Positions 1 to 9,157 of a DNA stretch of 64,000 nucleotides are shown one piece after another. The stretch is from UBA4744 sp963717135 (GTDB taxonomy: Bacteria > Actinomycetota > Acidimicrobiia > Spongiisociales > UBA4744): contig CAVQVN010000004.1 of the NCBI GenBank assembly GCA_963717135.1, forward strand, positions 177,369 to 241,368. The letters run 5' to 3'. Positions within the stretch are counted from its first letter, which is position 1; each line of letters begins with the position of its first letter. The notes under the pieces were generated by a model that did not search any database, was not told the origin of the DNA, and saw only the letters and a program-made list of their open reading frames with translations. Made by a program: the position numbers and the translations under genes.

Positions 1-72
1 CAGAAGACGATCGATATCGAGATCGACTGCCTGCAGATCGAGCAAATCGACGAGGCTCTGGAATTCGTTCAT
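1..72 (-). CDS. Zinc-ribbon coiled-coil protein, N-terminal fragment (runs off the window)
   Basis: Only the first 24 codons are present, reading MNEFQSLVDLLDLQAVDLDI and on toward the window edge. The pattern of L/D/I heptads resembles the coiled-coil start of the C4-type zinc-ribbon (DUF164-like) proteins that commonly sit directly downstream of Nif3-like genes in Actinobacteria. The start codon overlaps the stop of the upstream Nif3-like gene (TGATG), so the two are probably translationally coupled. The identity rests on the short N-terminus and gene neighbourhood only; the zinc-ribbon cysteines would lie outside the window. Confidence 0.55.
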   Translation of the reverse strand, partial: MNEFQSLVDLLDLQAVDLDIDRLL

Positions 73-1157
73 CAATTGCCCTCCCCATCGGCGGGGTTTG
101 TCAGATCGACGGCCTCCGGCACGATACCGGCTACCAGATCGTACAACCTCCGCATCCCGGGGCGTTCGGTGGCAAGATGCCCCGGATCGATAATCGACAG
201 TCCCCGGTCACCTGCCTCAACCATGCGATGGTGGGTGACGTCGCCGGTCACCAGAACGTCGGCTCCCGCCGCGGCCGCAGCTTCGATGTACGCAGAGCCG
301 GAGCCGGGTACTACTGCCACGGTCTCCACCGCCCGAGTGAGGTCACCGCCGGTTCGCAAACCCCTCTCCCCCAGTGCCTCCGCAACCCTGGCCATAATGC
401 CTCGCAGGTCGACCGGCCCCTCTGAAGCTCCCACCCGACCGGCCATGCCCAGATTCCCAACCGCCCGGTAGACGTCGAAGACTGGTTCTTCATAGGGGTG
501 AGCCGCGATCAGCGCCCTCAATACTGCATCACGTTGGGCTGCCCCGACGGTCATTTCGATACGTACTTCCTGCTCTCGACTGAGCGTTCCCGGGACCCCG
601 GTTACCGGCATCGCTCCATCACCCGGAAGAAACGTTCCCAAGCCTTCGCTGCGGAATGAGCAGCTCGTGTAATTGCCGATGGTCCCACCACCCACCGCGG
701 CCAACGCGCCCGCCACCAGATCGGCAGCACCGGCGGGCACAAACGTGACTACCTTCAGGAATTCTGCAGAGTCGGTCGGACCGAATCCGGTCGTTGCTAC
801 CAGTCCGATGGCGTCGGCCAGCGCCTCGGCGACACCGCCGGCGGCGACATCGAAGTTGGTGTGGATCACGGCGAGAGAGGTCCCCTGCCGTATCAGGCGG
901 TACGCCCGCCCGCCCGGTGACCGTCCGGCTATGAGCCGCGCGGTGGGCCGGAAGATCAACGGGTGGTAGGTGACCAGTAGATCGACGCCGATTCTCTCCA
1001 CTTGGGCGACCACCGACTCGGTCACCTCATGACAGACGGCCACTATGGACGCCCGACCGCCCGGATCTCCCAATTGCAGCCCGACCGGATCCCAAGCGGC
1101 GGATTTGTCCCAGGGGGCTGCCTGCCCCAGGTGCTCGAGAACCTGCCCAACAATCAT
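72..1157 (-). CDS. Nif3-like dinuclear metal centre protein (YbgI/NIF3 family)
   Basis: 361-aa protein of the NIF3/YbgI family, a conserved hexameric metal-binding protein often annotated as GTP cyclohydrolase I type 2-like; its true substrate is unsettled. The sequence shows family metal-site motifs: TYHPLIF (about residue 63), IHTNFD (about 99) and near the C-terminus TGDVTHHR followed by the DPGHLATE stretch. Residues of roughly 130-235 form the PII-like insertion (PYEEPVFDVY) that separates the long (about 370 aa) from the short family members. The gene precedes and overlaps the zinc-ribbon gene at the window edge, the usual pairing. Length is normal and the frame is intact. Confidence 0.88.
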   Translation of the reverse strand: MIVGQVLEHLGQAAPWDKSAAWDPVGLQLGDPGGRASIVAVCHEVTESVVAQVERIGVDLLVTYHPLIFRPTARLIAGRSPGGRAYRLIRQGTSLAVIHTNFDVAAGGVAEALADAIGLVATTGFGPTDSAEFLKVVTFVPAGAADLVAGALAAVGGGTIGNYTSCSFRSEGLGTFLPGDGAMPVTGVPGTLSREQEVRIEMTVGAAQRDAVLRALIAAHPYEEPVFDVYRAVGNLGMAGRVGASEGPVDLRGIMARVAEALGERGLRTGGDLTRAVETVAVVPGSGSAYIEAAAAAGADVLVTGDVTHHRMVEAGDRGLSIIDPGHLATERPGMRRLYDLVAGIVPEAVDLTNPADGEGN

Positions 1158-1182
1158 CGGGGCGCGATGGTACTCAACCGCT

Positions 1183-2436
1183 TCACAACAGGACCCAGGC
1201 GACGGCCCCGAGGAGGGCAGCCGGTATCAGGGTGAACGCCACCGCCCGGCCGAGAGACTTGCTTCCCAGCACGGCCGCCATCCCCGCCTTGACCAGCGTA
1301 TTGACCACGACCGCCGCCAGGACCGCCTGCGCCCCAAAGACCGGATCAAGTCCCTGACGGGCCACTTCATCAGCCATCGCCAGAGTGATGGCATCGACAT
1401 CGTTGATGCCGCTGACTGCACCCACGACGCTGAGCGCTGCTTCGGAGGCTCGATCGATCATCACTTTGGCCACGAAGACCACCGCCGCGTACAACGTCGC
1501 AAACTGCAGCGCCGACTTGAGCGTCACGGGGTTTTGAATCTTGATCCCGGACCCGCCTGCGGTCGTCTCGAGAGGACGGGTCCACCAATAGACCGCGGTC
1601 CCTTCGACCAGGATGAAGAGCACACTCAGCGGCACCGCCAGTTTTAGCGCCATTTCTGGAGCAAATACGAGGGCTTCCACGAGGACCCGGGCGTACATCA
1701 AACCGGAAGCGGCGATGATCCCGGCGGCGAGAGCGGTTCGCAACCGGGGCTGATCCTTCGACATTCTGGAAAAGCCGAGCGTAACGGCCGTCGAAGAGAC
1801 CAGGCCGCCCAGCAAACCGGTCACTCCCAGGCCTCGCTCTCCTTTGAGCCGCAAAGCGATATAGCCGGCCAGTCCGATAGCCGCCACGAAGACCACCATC
1901 AGCCAGACCCTGCGGGGATTGAATGCTTCGAAGGGTCCGTAGTCGTTGTCAGGCAACAGCGGAAGCACCACTGCGGTGAGCACTGCGAACTGCAATACCG
2001 CCCGAACGTCCTCGTCCGAGAACTTGCTGGTGAGGCCGTGCAGCCACTCCTTGGCGCGCAGCAGAGCCGCAATCCCGATGGCAACCGCCCCCGCCGCGAT
2101 CACCTGATCGTTCCACACCAGAACGCCGACTGCGAAAGCCCCGAGACTGGCAAACTCGGTGGTGGTGCCCCAGTCTTTGGTACCAAGAGCAGATATCACG
2201 TATGAAGCGACGATCAGGGCTGCGAATGCCCCTGCTCCCACGACAAAAGCTGCTGCTCCGTAGGTATCGGCGAAGAATCCGGTGGCCGCCCCCCACAAGC
2301 CAAATAGCGCATACGTACGGACTCCGGCCGAGACATCCTCCGCGTAGTGGCGATGTATTTGACGCTCGAGGCCGATCACCGCCCCCAAACCGGCAGCCGC
2401 CACGAAGGCCAACAGCACGCTTCCGGTGTCATCCAC
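1183..2436 (-). CDS. MgtC/SapB family membrane protein with DUF4010
   Basis: 417-aa polytopic membrane protein with about twelve hydrophobic segments. The N-terminus has the MgtC/SapB hallmark GAVIGLERQ at about residues 18-26 and a conserved GVRTYALFGLWGA stretch. The C-terminal half (from about 170) contains LGGLVSSTAVTLGFSRMS and ISGINDVDAITLAM-like motifs typical of the DUF4010 domain. Proteins of this architecture are predicted inner-membrane transporters or regulators of Mg2+/cation homeostasis, but no substrate is established for the DUF4010 branch. It lies 25 bp upstream on the same strand as the Nif3-like gene, so cotranscription is possible but functional linkage is not evident. Confidence 0.85.
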   Translation of the reverse strand: MDDTGSVLLAFVAAAGLGAVIGLERQIHRHYAEDVSAGVRTYALFGLWGAATGFFADTYGAAAFVVGAGAFAALIVASYVISALGTKDWGTTTEFASLGAFAVGVLVWNDQVIAAGAVAIGIAALLRAKEWLHGLTSKFSDEDVRAVLQFAVLTAVVLPLLPDNDYGPFEAFNPRRVWLMVVFVAAIGLAGYIALRLKGERGLGVTGLLGGLVSSTAVTLGFSRMSKDQPRLRTALAAGIIAASGLMYARVLVEALVFAPEMALKLAVPLSVLFILVEGTAVYWWTRPLETTAGGSGIKIQNPVTLKSALQFATLYAAVVFVAKVMIDRASEAALSVVGAVSGINDVDAITLAMADEVARQGLDPVFGAQAVLAAVVVNTLVKAGMAAVLGSKSLGRAVAFTLIPAALLGAVAWVLL

Positions 2437-2527
2437 GACTCGAACGTTAGTATTTGGGAGAGCGCCCGCCCAGCGTCACCTTCGCGCTACTGAAACCCAA
2501 CACCGCGCGACCCGCCGGGGCGGTCGC

Positions 2528-2758
2528 TCATCGCTCATGCGGCGAACGGGAGGTGAGCGATCCGGCTATCCAACCCACTCCCGCAACGAGAACCACCAAA
2601 CCGACGATGATCAGGCCGGTGACCCAATTCAGGGAGTAGTACAGCGAAACCAGCCCCAGTGCCACCATGCCTATGAATACCAACCCGAAAACCCGGTCTC
2701 TGGTTCGATGGCGAGCCCGGCGGAGACCAACCTCTCGAGTCCCATCGCGACGAATCAC
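2528..2758 (-). CDS. Small two-helix membrane protein, unknown function
   Basis: 76-aa ORF with a basic N-terminus (about 25 residues, many Arg) followed by two hydrophobic segments at about residues 23-41 and 45-66 separated by a short polar turn. No family is recognised. It is flanked by the MgtC-like gene and the P1 peptidase on the same strand. The basic-cytoplasmic/two-helix layout and the absence of stops argue for a real gene, but the evidence is modest. Confidence 0.5.
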   Translation of the reverse strand: MIRRDGTREVGLRRARHRTRDRVFGLVFIGMVALGLVSLYYSLNWVTGLIIVGLVVLVAGVGWIAGSLTSRSPHER

Positions 2759-2847
2759 GGCACCTCCTCTCTCGTCGCTATCGACATTGTCCGGGATCGA
2801 CCGGCCGTTGCCAACCCCGCAATCTCAAATCAGGCACGGCCGGTACC

Positions 2848-3993
2848 TCAGGGCAGGGCGGCCGGTTTCCCGTGGGCCCGGAGGATGTCGACCGCCAGAT
2901 CAAGCGGCAGACCGGGAACCGTCAATCCGGCCGTCCCGGTCACCGTATCGGCGGCGCATAGACAATTGAGAACCGCCTCCTCGGTCGCATCGACGGCAGC
3001 CTCGAACAGGCTATCCAGCCGGTCCTCAGCCACCCGAGTGGTGGCGACAACCGCGCCTTCGGCAGTTCGGGGCATCCGGATTCCTGTGCTGAACGCCAGA
3101 AAGATCTCACCGCTGTAGTGCCCGGCCGTCGATCCGGTACGGGCCAGCCCCAGACCGGCCCGGCGCGCCAACCGGCTCAGCTGGTCGGGTGACAACGGAG
3201 CGTCGGTAGCTACGACCCCGATGCAGGACCCTTGCTCGTGTCGCCGGCGCAGGCCAACCTGTCCGTCGGCCCAGCCTCGCTCGACCAATTCGCGCCCAAC
3301 CGGAACTCCGTCGATAGTCAGTCGTTTGAGCAGTCCAAAATTGGCCAGCACCATCACTCCCACCACCCAGGGTCCCACCAATCGGGATGAAGACCCGATT
3401 CCCCCTTTGAGCTCAAAACAGACCATTCCGGTGCCCGCTCCCACGACCCCCTCGCGGACCTTTCCGGGCCGGCCCTCTCTGGCGTCGCGGAGAGCCCGAC
3501 CGACATCGTCCGCCTCTACCTGCACGATGCGCGAGAAATTGAGTGAACCGTCGTCGCACTCCCCGACCACCGGAATGATGGCGTCCTCGATCCCGATTCG
3601 GGAGTCGAGCGCGACCAGCTCGGCGATGGCGCCGTCGAAGACCCGCCCAACCGCCATCGTGCTCGTGAGGAACACGGGAGTCTCGAGAACGCCCCACTCG
3701 CCGATGGCCAGTGAACCGGTCAACTCGCCCGCCCCATTGAGCACCGCGATGCCGGCCGGGACCCGGTCTTCGAAGAGAGCGGCCGGGCCGAAGGGGACGA
3801 TCGCCGTCACCCCGGTGCGGGCCACCCCCCGACCTTTGGGAGGCGATGGTTCATCCCGCCATACAGTGGCGTGACCGACCGTGACATCCGGGACATCTTC
3901 GAAACTGTTGGTCTCCCCGACCGGCAGGGAACCAATCCCAATACCGAGATCGCGAAACCGCAAGCGGAACGGGGGCGGAAGTGCAGAAGTCAT
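2848..3993 (-). CDS. P1-family peptidase (DmpA/L-aminopeptidase type)
   Basis: 381 aa from the ATG at 3993 (MTSALPPPF); the open frame extends further upstream but that part is low-complexity and unlike the family. P1 peptidases are N-terminal-nucleophile aminopeptidases made as a precursor that self-cleaves before a catalytic Ser/Thr. Here GTGMVCFELKGGIGSSSR (about residues 220-237) is the processing and nucleophile region, and DVPDVTVGHATV near the start is the typical N-terminal signature. The C-terminal ALNCLCAAD-like segment matches the family's conserved end. It fits the peptide-degrading theme of the operon on the opposite strand at 4.4-14.2 kb. Confidence 0.85.
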   Translation of the reverse strand: MTSALPPPFRLRFRDLGIGIGSLPVGETNSFEDVPDVTVGHATVWRDEPSPPKGRGVARTGVTAIVPFGPAALFEDRVPAGIAVLNGAGELTGSLAIGEWGVLETPVFLTSTMAVGRVFDGAIAELVALDSRIGIEDAIIPVVGECDDGSLNFSRIVQVEADDVGRALRDAREGRPGKVREGVVGAGTGMVCFELKGGIGSSSRLVGPWVVGVMVLANFGLLKRLTIDGVPVGRELVERGWADGQVGLRRRHEQGSCIGVVATDAPLSPDQLSRLARRAGLGLARTGSTAGHYSGEIFLAFSTGIRMPRTAEGAVVATTRVAEDRLDSLFEAAVDATEEAVLNCLCAADTVTGTAGLTVPGLPLDLAVDILRAHGKPAALP

Positions 3994-4214
3994 GGGCTGT
4001 GTGGGACCGATGCTACCGACCCCATCGTCTCCCTGAGAGTGTTGTAACCACCGGGAGAGGGTATATGGGCCGGCCGGCCGGCGCTTGACCCCCAGCCCCC
4101 TCGCTCCGCTCGGGTACTCCCCCCTTATCGAAGAGCTTCGCTCGTCCGGGGGGAGACGTGGGGAGCCGTCTGAGCGAAGCGAAGACTGACGGGCCGGCAC
4201 CTTTTGTTTGTCTG

Positions 4215-4254
4215 GCTCGCCGCTCGTAGCTCGCCGCTCGCAGCTCGTAGCTCG
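4215..4254. repeat. Short tandem repeat in the intergenic region upstream of the deacetylase gene
   Basis: A 14-bp unit GCTCGCCGCTCGTA occurs at 4215-4228 and again with one change at 4229-4242, followed by a partial third copy. It lies in the 414-bp gap between divergent genes (3994-4407), which otherwise holds GC-rich inverted segments such as TCCCCCC (near 4124) against GGGGGGA (near 4158). No convincing gene is present in this gap; the open frames across it are low-complexity. Confidence 0.6.
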
Positions 4255-4407
4255 AGATACTTGCTTGACGGGTGCTCACGCCGGGCGTACCGTCGCATCG
4301 ACGCACATGGAAGAAGTTTCTTCCAACTTCCTGCCGGAGCCCTCCGGGGCCGTACGGTCTTCTCCTCCCCCGGGTGGTTTCGTGCCGGAATCTGACGTGC
4401 GGTTGAG

Positions 4408-5493
4408 ATGATGGACTACCGCATCACCATGCCGAGCGCCTGGACGGGCGATCACCGATTACACGATCCGGCCGGCGAGGTATGGGTCGGAGTGCGGATC
4501 CCCGGCTCTGAGGTAGTAGAGCGCGGCGAAGTGATCAGAACCGCGTTGGAGGCGGCCGAAGCTCCTTTCGTTGATGTGACCGACCATGGCGCCGGTCCCG
4601 TTCTCGCGGTGCACGACGGCGCCCTGATCGACTATCTGGAGAACGCCTATGCAGGTTGGCTGGCTGCCGGCCTGGACCGGGATCCGGGCCAGGACCGGGT
4701 AGTGCCCTATGTGTTTCCTCTTCCCCAGTTGATGGAGGGACGCCCGCTCCGCACTCCGGTGGCCGCCAGCGCTTTGGCCGGTTGTTTCGCCATGGACACT
4801 ACGACTTCGATCGGTCCGGATACGTATCGAGCTGCCCGGGCGGCCGCCGATGCCGCCCTCACTGCAGCCGACCAGGTATTGCGAGGCGCTCCGGCCGCTT
4901 ATGCTGCCTGCCGGCCGCCGGGCCATCATGCCGGCACCCGGTTTTTCGGGGGCTCCTGCTATCTCAACAACGCCGCCATCGCCACCCAGTGGCTACGTGA
5001 CCAGGGCGTAGATTCGGTAGCAATCGTCGACCTGGACGCCCACCATGGGAACGGCACGCAGCAGATCTTCTACGACCGCCCCGATGTGTTCTACGGCTCG
5101 ATCCACGTGGACCCCGGCGCCGGATGGTTCCCTCATTTCGTCGGCTTCGCCGATGAATCCGGCGACGGAGCGGGTGCGGGCTACAACTGCAACCTGCCCC
5201 TGCCACCTGGATCCGGGTCAAGCCGGTGGCTCGAGGCGCTGGAGGCATTGATCGAGAATGCCGCAAGAACACGACCCGAGGCGGTGGTCGTATCTATGGG
5301 ACTAGACGCCTGGATGGATGATCCCGAGAGCCCGTTGCAGGTAGACACGGAAGGGTTCTCACGGGCCGGCCGAATGGTAGCGACCCTGGGCGCCCCGGTA
5401 GTCTTCATCCAGGAAGGTGGGTACGACCTCAGTCACCTCGGCCATCTGGTGGTGACGGTCCTGGCCGGGTTCGAGAAGGAGCGGAGTACATGA
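4408..5493 (+). CDS. Histone deacetylase-like amidohydrolase (class II HDAC / acetylpolyamine amidohydrolase family)
   Basis: 361-aa zinc-dependent deacetylase of the arginase/deacetylase fold. The catalytic signatures are all present: CRPPGHHAG (about residues 168-176, the tandem His charge relay), VDLDAHHGNGT (about 208-218, Asp and His zinc ligands), SMGLDAWMDDP (zinc Asp) and QEGGYD near the C-terminus (Tyr of the active site lies in the final motif). Bacterial members remove acetyl groups from polyamines, small amides or proteins; the substrate cannot be read from the sequence. The gene ends in an ATGA overlap with the S9 peptidase, so it heads the peptide/amide scavenging operon. ATG at 4408 or 4411 are both possible starts. 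Confidence 0.85.
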   Translation: MMDYRITMPSAWTGDHRLHDPAGEVWVGVRIPGSEVVERGEVIRTALEAAEAPFVDVTDHGAGPVLAVHDGALIDYLENAYAGWLAAGLDRDPGQDRVVPYVFPLPQLMEGRPLRTPVAASALAGCFAMDTTTSIGPDTYRAARAAADAALTAADQVLRGAPAAYAACRPPGHHAGTRFFGGSCYLNNAAIATQWLRDQGVDSVAIVDLDAHHGNGTQQIFYDRPDVFYGSIHVDPGAGWFPHFVGFADESGDGAGAGYNCNLPLPPGSGSSRWLEALEALIENAARTRPEAVVVSMGLDAWMDDPESPLQVDTEGFSRAGRMVATLGAPVVFIQEGGYDLSHLGHLVVTVLAGFEKERST

Positions 5494-7307
5494 CGTTCGT
5501 CGGCAAGGATGAGCACGGCGGCGTGCCCAGTCAATCCAGACCCGAGGTCGATCCCCCGCCGTTTTGGCGCCTGGAGGCGGTGGCAGCCGTCGAGCGACCC
5601 CGCCACGTCGAAGTCTCCCCCGACGGGAAGACCATCCTGTTCCTCCTCGACCGTGACACCTCCGACGCCTGGCTGGTCCCCGCCTCGGGGGGAAGCCCCC
5701 GGCGTCTCACCGTCGATCGGGAATTGGCTGCCTTCTGGGAAGACACGCCGCCGGTCTGGTCCCCGGATGGAGCCCGGGTTGCCTACGTGACGGCCGGGAA
5801 GCTCCGGGTTGTCTCAACCGGGGGCGGGCCGTCGCGAGAGCTTCTCGAGGCTGACAACCCGGTTTGGGTCGACGATCAGCAATTGCTGGTCACCATCGAA
5901 CGGAAGCGCTGCTCCCGGCTGGCGATAGTGACGGTGGATGACCCCTGGCCCCGGCCGCTCGATGGCGGGTTGGGCGACTGCAGCCAGGTGGTGGTCTCGC
6001 CCGATCGCAACTGGGCCGTCTACACGTTCTTACCCCCGGCCGACCGAAACCGAAGCGACCTCCGAGTGGTCGACCTGCCCGGTGGCGAGACCCGCCTGCT
6101 GACCGGGTCGCCGGGACTTCACGACCACAGCCCGGCCGTTTCGCCGGACGGCAGGCAAATTGCCTTCGTCTCCGAGCGATCAGGCTGGAGCGAGCTGTAC
6201 CTGATATCCCCCGACGGGACCGACCAAAGCCAACTCACCTTCGATGAGCACGACTTCTCCGAACCGCGCTGGCATCCTCAGGGCGGACGGCTGGTGGCGT
6301 TGCGGACCAGGGCCGGGCAGACCGATCTGGTCACCATAGAAGCCGGCACCGGTGAGGTGGCGGTCGTCGTGGCCGGGGGAATCTGGGGTTTCCCACGGTG
6401 GACGCCCGACGGACGGCTCGTGGCGACATTCGAGAATCACCGAACTGCTCCGCGATTGTGCCGGGTCGATCCCGACGGAACCCTTACCGTGCTATTGGAC
6501 GGAGCTCCCGCTCCGGTGCAGGCTGCCCCCCACGTGACCCCTGAGCGAATCTCCTTCCCCTCGCTGGACGACCTCGACATCCCGGCGTTTCTCTTCAAGC
6601 CGGCGGCCGCCACCGACCGGCGAGTCCCGGCGGTGGTCTATCCGCACGGTGGCCCGACGTCGTACTACGGCGACGAGTGGGACGGAGTCGCCCAGTACTT
6701 CCTCGACAAAGGGTATGCCTGGTTGGCCATCAATTTCCGGGGCAGCACCGGCTACGGGATGGAGTTCGAGCGGGCCAACCATGGAGTGTGGGGGGTGGCC
6801 GACACCGACGACTGCGTGGCCGCTGCCGACTACCTGGCCGGGTTGGATTGGATCGATCCGCGCCGGATCGCCATCTTCGGTGCCAGCTACGGGTCCTATC
6901 TGGCGCTGGCTTCTTTAGTCCGCGACGACCGGGATCGATACGCCTGCGGTGTCGCCAAGTACGGCGACTGCGACATCCTCACCTCCTGGGCCCAAGGCGA
7001 TCGGGGCGGCCGCGAGGACCTGGAGCGGATGATGGGGCATCCGGCCGACAACCCGGACGGGTTCCGGGCCGGATCACCCATCCACCAGATAGAGGCGGTT
7101 GTCAAGCCGCTGCTCATCGCCCACGGCGAACTCGATGAGCGGGTTAGCCCTGCCCAATCCGAGCAGCTGGTCGATGAATTGCGCCGCCTCGGCAAGACCT
7201 TTGAATATGTCACCTATCCCACCGAAGGACACGGCTTGTTACGGACCGAACCGATGCTGCATTTCTACCGGCGTCTGGAACGGTTCCTGGACTGGTATCT
7301 GATCTAG
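5490..7307 (+). CDS. S9-family prolyl oligopeptidase (acylaminoacyl-peptidase type)
   Basis: 605-aa serine peptidase with an N-terminal beta-propeller built from WD40-like/TolB-type repeats (SPDGRQIAFVSERSG, SPDGTDQSQLTFDEHD, WTPDGRLVATFEN) over about residues 30-370 and a C-terminal alpha/beta-hydrolase domain. The catalytic Ser is in FGASYGSYLAL (about 470), the Asp in HGELDERVSP and the His in TEGHGL. It probably hydrolyses short peptides in the cytoplasm, as no signal peptide is visible. The start overlaps the deacetylase stop (ATGA). A TTCG-capped hairpin follows the gene before the transporter genes. Confidence 0.9.
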   Translation: MTFVGKDEHGGVPSQSRPEVDPPPFWRLEAVAAVERPRHVEVSPDGKTILFLLDRDTSDAWLVPASGGSPRRLTVDRELAAFWEDTPPVWSPDGARVAYVTAGKLRVVSTGGGPSRELLEADNPVWVDDQQLLVTIERKRCSRLAIVTVDDPWPRPLDGGLGDCSQVVVSPDRNWAVYTFLPPADRNRSDLRVVDLPGGETRLLTGSPGLHDHSPAVSPDGRQIAFVSERSGWSELYLISPDGTDQSQLTFDEHDFSEPRWHPQGGRLVALRTRAGQTDLVTIEAGTGEVAVVVAGGIWGFPRWTPDGRLVATFENHRTAPRLCRVDPDGTLTVLLDGAPAPVQAAPHVTPERISFPSLDDLDIPAFLFKPAAATDRRVPAVVYPHGGPTSYYGDEWDGVAQYFLDKGYAWLAINFRGSTGYGMEFERANHGVWGVADTDDCVAAADYLAGLDWIDPRRIAIFGASYGSYLALASLVRDDRDRYACGVAKYGDCDILTSWAQGDRGGREDLERMMGHPADNPDGFRAGSPIHQIEAVVKPLLIAHGELDERVSPAQSEQLVDELRRLGKTFEYVTYPTEGHGLLRTEPMLHFYRRLERFLDWYLI

Positions 7308-7315
7308 TAGACACC

Positions 7316-7331
7316 GGCCGGTTCGCCGGCC
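7316..7331 (+). terminator. TTCG-capped hairpin after the S9 peptidase gene
   Basis: GGCCGG at 7316-7321 and CCGGCC at 7326-7331 close on a TTCG tetraloop. No T-run follows, so it may attenuate or stabilise the operon transcript rather than end it. Confidence 0.55.
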
Positions 7332-7368
7332 CTGGAGCATCGCCGGAAGGCGACGGAGGAGGCAACAA

Positions 7369-9105
7369 ATGCGAACGAGGACCAAGGTGTTGCTTATCTC
7401 GCTCCTGGCGGTGCTGGCTTTGGCGGCAGCTGCCTGCGGCGGGGATGAGAGCACCGATACGAGCGATGCCGGGACCACAACGGCCCCCGAAGCCGGCGGA
7501 ACGACCACCACCGGAACGGCTACCGGTGGGACGGTTCGGATCGGATGGGGCGGTGCCCCGGCCGACCTCAACCCGGGCAACGGGGTGCTGGCCGAGGACT
7601 ACACCCTCTATGAGTTGGTTTTCGACACCCCGATAGCCATCGATCTCGAGGGAAACTACATTCCGGAGCTGGCCACCGACTGGACCGTTTCCGATGACGG
7701 GTTGACCTGGACGCTGACCTTGCGGGACGACGCGGTATTCCACGACGGAACGCCGGTCACCTCCGAAGACGTCAAGTACTCCATAGAGATCTTTCGCGAT
7801 TACGAGGACTGGGGCGGCTTTCTCGGAGCGTACGCGTACTACTTCACCACGGTGGAGGCGCCCGATCCGACCACGGTGGTGCTGACGACCGATGAACCGT
7901 TGGGCGCCTTCGAAGCCCAGATGGTGTTCATGTACATCGTTCCGAAACACATTTGGGAGCAGAACGAAGATCCGGTGGCGTTCACCAACGACGAGATGAT
8001 CGGCTCCGGATCATTCAAGCTGGCCGAATTGACTCAGGGTGAGTTCGTTCGATTGGAGAAGAACGCCGATTACTGGGGCGGCGCTCCCTTCGTCGACGAG
8101 GCGGTATTTCAGACCTTCGACAATGCCGACGCCCGCGTACAAGCTCTGATCAACGGCGACGTGGACATGATCACCGAGTTCCCCAACACGGCGATCGCCG
8201 CCCTCAACGCAGCGGACAATGTCAAGGTCGTGCAGGGAGCGCCGCTGGCCCCGGAACTCACGGACATCATCTTCAACGTCACAGATCCGGAGAATTGCCC
8301 GGTGGACGACGGGGTCTGTTCGGGTCATCCGGCCTTGCGCGACGTTCAGGTGCGCCGGGCATTGGCCCACGGCGTCGATAAGCCACAGATGATCGACGTG
8401 GGCCTGCTGGGACTCGGCGATCCGGGCCTCGGTCTGGTCCCGACCGGGCTCCCCCAGTTCTTCGCCGACGAGCTGGTGGCCCAGGACTATGCCTTCGACC
8501 TCGACGAAGGCAATGCGCTCCTCGACGGCGCCGGGTATGCGGACACCGACGGCGACGGAATCCGTGAGTGTCCGGACGGGGCCGAGTGCGGTCCGACCGG
8601 CGATCTGACCCTCCGGCTCAACTTCCCGACCGACAGCGACACCGCTCCCCGCCTGGCCGAGCTTTTGAAAGGCTGGTGGAGCGAGCTGGGCGTGTCGATC
8701 GAGATCACCGGACTCGATCCGGATACGCTCACCTCGGTGTGCTGCCCGACCTTCGACTACGACGTGATCATTTGGGGTTGGGGATCGGACCCCGATCCCG
8801 GTTTCCTGCTCAGCGTGCTCACCTGTGATGAAGTTCCAACCGGAACGTCGGAAACCGGCTACTGCAACCCGGAATACGACCAGCTGTTCTCCGACCAGGC
8901 GGTAGCCACCGACCCGGCGGCGAGACGGGACATCATCGTCGAGATGCAACGGATCACTCTCGAGGACGTCCCCTACATCATCCCTTACTACCCCCAGGCC
9001 ACCCAGGCCTACCGGACCGACCGGTTCACCGGCTGGCAAGACTCGGCCTCCAAGGTGGGCTTGGAAGATCCGACCTCGCTGAATGTGATCCGGCCGGTCG
9101 GATGA
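7369..9105 (+). CDS. Family-5 peptide ABC transporter substrate-binding lipoprotein
   Basis: 578-aa solute-binding protein (SBP_bac_5; DppA/OppA type). A signal peptide ends in a lipobox LALAAAACGG (Cys at about residue 24), followed by a Thr/Gly/Ala-rich linker to about residue 60, as is usual for actinobacterial lipoproteins. The body has family motifs such as PELATDWTVSDDGLTWT and VFHDGTPVTSEDVKYS near residues 100-140. An acidic insert DTDGDGIRECPDGAECGP (about 390) resembles a calcium-binding DxDxDG loop. It would deliver oligopeptides or related amides to the permeases encoded next. A strong hairpin follows the gene. Confidence 0.92.
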   Translation: MRTRTKVLLISLLAVLALAAAACGGDESTDTSDAGTTTAPEAGGTTTTGTATGGTVRIGWGGAPADLNPGNGVLAEDYTLYELVFDTPIAIDLEGNYIPELATDWTVSDDGLTWTLTLRDDAVFHDGTPVTSEDVKYSIEIFRDYEDWGGFLGAYAYYFTTVEAPDPTTVVLTTDEPLGAFEAQMVFMYIVPKHIWEQNEDPVAFTNDEMIGSGSFKLAELTQGEFVRLEKNADYWGGAPFVDEAVFQTFDNADARVQALINGDVDMITEFPNTAIAALNAADNVKVVQGAPLAPELTDIIFNVTDPENCPVDDGVCSGHPALRDVQVRRALAHGVDKPQMIDVGLLGLGDPGLGLVPTGLPQFFADELVAQDYAFDLDEGNALLDGAGYADTDGDGIRECPDGAECGPTGDLTLRLNFPTDSDTAPRLAELLKGWWSELGVSIEITGLDPDTLTSVCCPTFDYDVIIWGWGSDPDPGFLLSVLTCDEVPTGTSETGYCNPEYDQLFSDQAVATDPAARRDIIVEMQRITLEDVPYIIPYYPQATQAYRTDRFTGWQDSASKVGLEDPTSLNVIRPVG

Positions 9106-9118
9106 ACGAGGCGAAAAA

Positions 9119-9147
9119 GGGGGAGGGCAGCCCGGCCGCCCTCCCCC
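9119..9147 (+). terminator. Strong 10-bp GC hairpin between binding-protein and permease genes
   Basis: GGGGGAGGGC at 9119-9128 pairs perfectly with GCCCTCCCCC at 9138-9147. Stem-loops at this place in ABC operons typically protect the binding-protein message and lower downstream expression; that role is inferred from position. Confidence 0.65.
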
Positions 9148-9157
9148 CGGAGCGATC

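Noticed and set aside
4013..4306. A 97-aa gene on the minus strand in the 4.0-4.4 kb gap
   Set aside because: Its product is Arg/Ser/Gly-rich and made largely of the tandem repeat; no ribosome binding site or family is seen.
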